In this document: in pieces, positions 4,682 to 5,085 of the stretch
Numbering within the stretch: the first letter of the stretch is position 1
How the letters are laid out: each line of letters begins with the position of its first letter
Assembly: GCA_009783865.1 (NCBI GenBank)
Contig: WRCR01000317.1
Span: 1 to 5,085, forward strand
Length of the DNA: 5,085 nt
Reading direction: 5' to 3'
Origin: Planctomycetaceae bacterium
Lineage (GTDB): Bacteria > Planctomycetota > Planctomycetia > Pirellulales > Thermoguttaceae
Program-made: the position numbers and the translations under genes
The notes under the pieces: generated by a model
Database searches by the model: none
The model's input: only the letters and a program-made list of their open reading frames with translations
Told to the model about the DNA's origin: nothing

Positions 4682-5085
4682 TTACTTAGGAAGTAGTCGA
4701 TAAACAAAACCATCTCTGGGAAACAGCCATGTTGGTGAAATGAAAGTCAACAAATTCGGTGCATCACCATCTTTGAAATACGGACGGTTTGATTTCTTTT
4801 TCTCATTTGGACTATCCGGTATAAAAAACTCGGTGTAGGATATTTTGTAGTTATCCGGAACCTTAATAGTGACGTATTCGACATCTTTGGTAAGATTCAG
4901 CACACGCCATACCAACATTTTATCTTCCTCTATTATGTAATTAGCATCTATTTTTACAGACACCCCATTTTTATCAATACCTTCAAGTCCAGGTGCTTGA
5001 TCCAAGTCAATTTCAATAATTTCGCTTTTATCGTCATTTATGCTGCCTTGCTCACCTGGATTTACTATATCACTATCAACAGTAA
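4682..5085 (-). CDS. Unrecognised protein, C-terminal fragment
   Basis: The frame is open from the right edge to a TAA at 4684-4682, giving 133 readable codons; the start lies outside the window. A TTG at 5005 is internal, since the frame continues upstream without a stop. I do not recognise the family. The peptide is acidic and polar at first (VDSDIVNPGEQG, INDDKSEIIEID). It then alternates charged turns with short hydrophobic strands (DANYIIEEDKMLVWRVLNL, YVTIKVPDNYKISYTEFFI). It ends with an aromatic-rich segment (PTWLFPRDGFVYRLLPK). That pattern suggests a beta-rich domain. There is no membrane segment in the visible part. The coding sequence is visibly richer in A/T than the propeller and ABC genes, which may indicate a different origin. 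No functional link to its neighbours can be read. Confidence 0.72.
   Translation of the reverse strand, partial: TVDSDIVNPGEQGSINDDKSEIIEIDLDQAPGLEGIDKNGVSVKIDANYIIEEDKMLVWRVLNLTKDVEYVTIKVPDNYKISYTEFFIPDSPNEKKKSNRPYFKDGDAPNLLTFISPTWLFPRDGFVYRLLPK

Overview
All five genes supported in this window lie on the minus strand and read leftward. From right to left they are: the 3' end of an unrecognised AT-rich gene (4682-5085), a Wzt/TagH-type ABC transporter ATPase (3346-4170), two tandem secreted PQQ-like beta-propeller paralogues (1885-3132 and 524-1783), and the first 20 codons of a twin-arginine (Tat) exported protein (1-61). No tRNA, rRNA, CRISPR array or transposase gene was seen.

The window suggests a Planctomycetota-like bacterium of moderate GC content. 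Three features point this way: the propeller N-terminus (signal peptide, then ADWPVFHGPNGD and SPDTG-LLKKW), which resembles the many planctomycete PQQ-like paralogues; the SRRDFL Tat leader; and short co-directional transcription units separated by hairpin-rich spacers. Verrucomicrobiota or Lentisphaerae relatives cannot be excluded from sequence alone.

The propeller genes arose by tandem duplication. A hand alignment gives about 73% protein identity, and each gene is followed at exactly the same distance by the same nested hairpin, of which 32 bp are identical. A candidate promoter (TTGTTT-N16-TAGAAT) precedes the pair. The downstream copy has its Shine-Dalgarno inside a small hairpin.

The most interesting structure is a diverged noncoding module of about 300-330 bp that occurs twice, at 128-425 and 4255-4586, in the same orientation. 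Each copy begins with a nearly identical promoter-like block (TTGCCA-N16-TAGAAT or TATCAT, both with an extended TG). It continues with a different-sequence but same-shape hairpin (8-bp stem, 4-nt loop) and a conserved G/T-rich block. Each copy ends 67-85 nt before the start codon of a minus-strand gene: the Tat protein for one, the ABC ATPase for the other. The reading frame is not conserved between copies. This looks like a mobile or duplicated promoter plus long structured 5' leader, possibly a cis-regulatory RNA, and it matches no leader family I know. That interpretation is inference, while the repeat itself is visible in the sequence.
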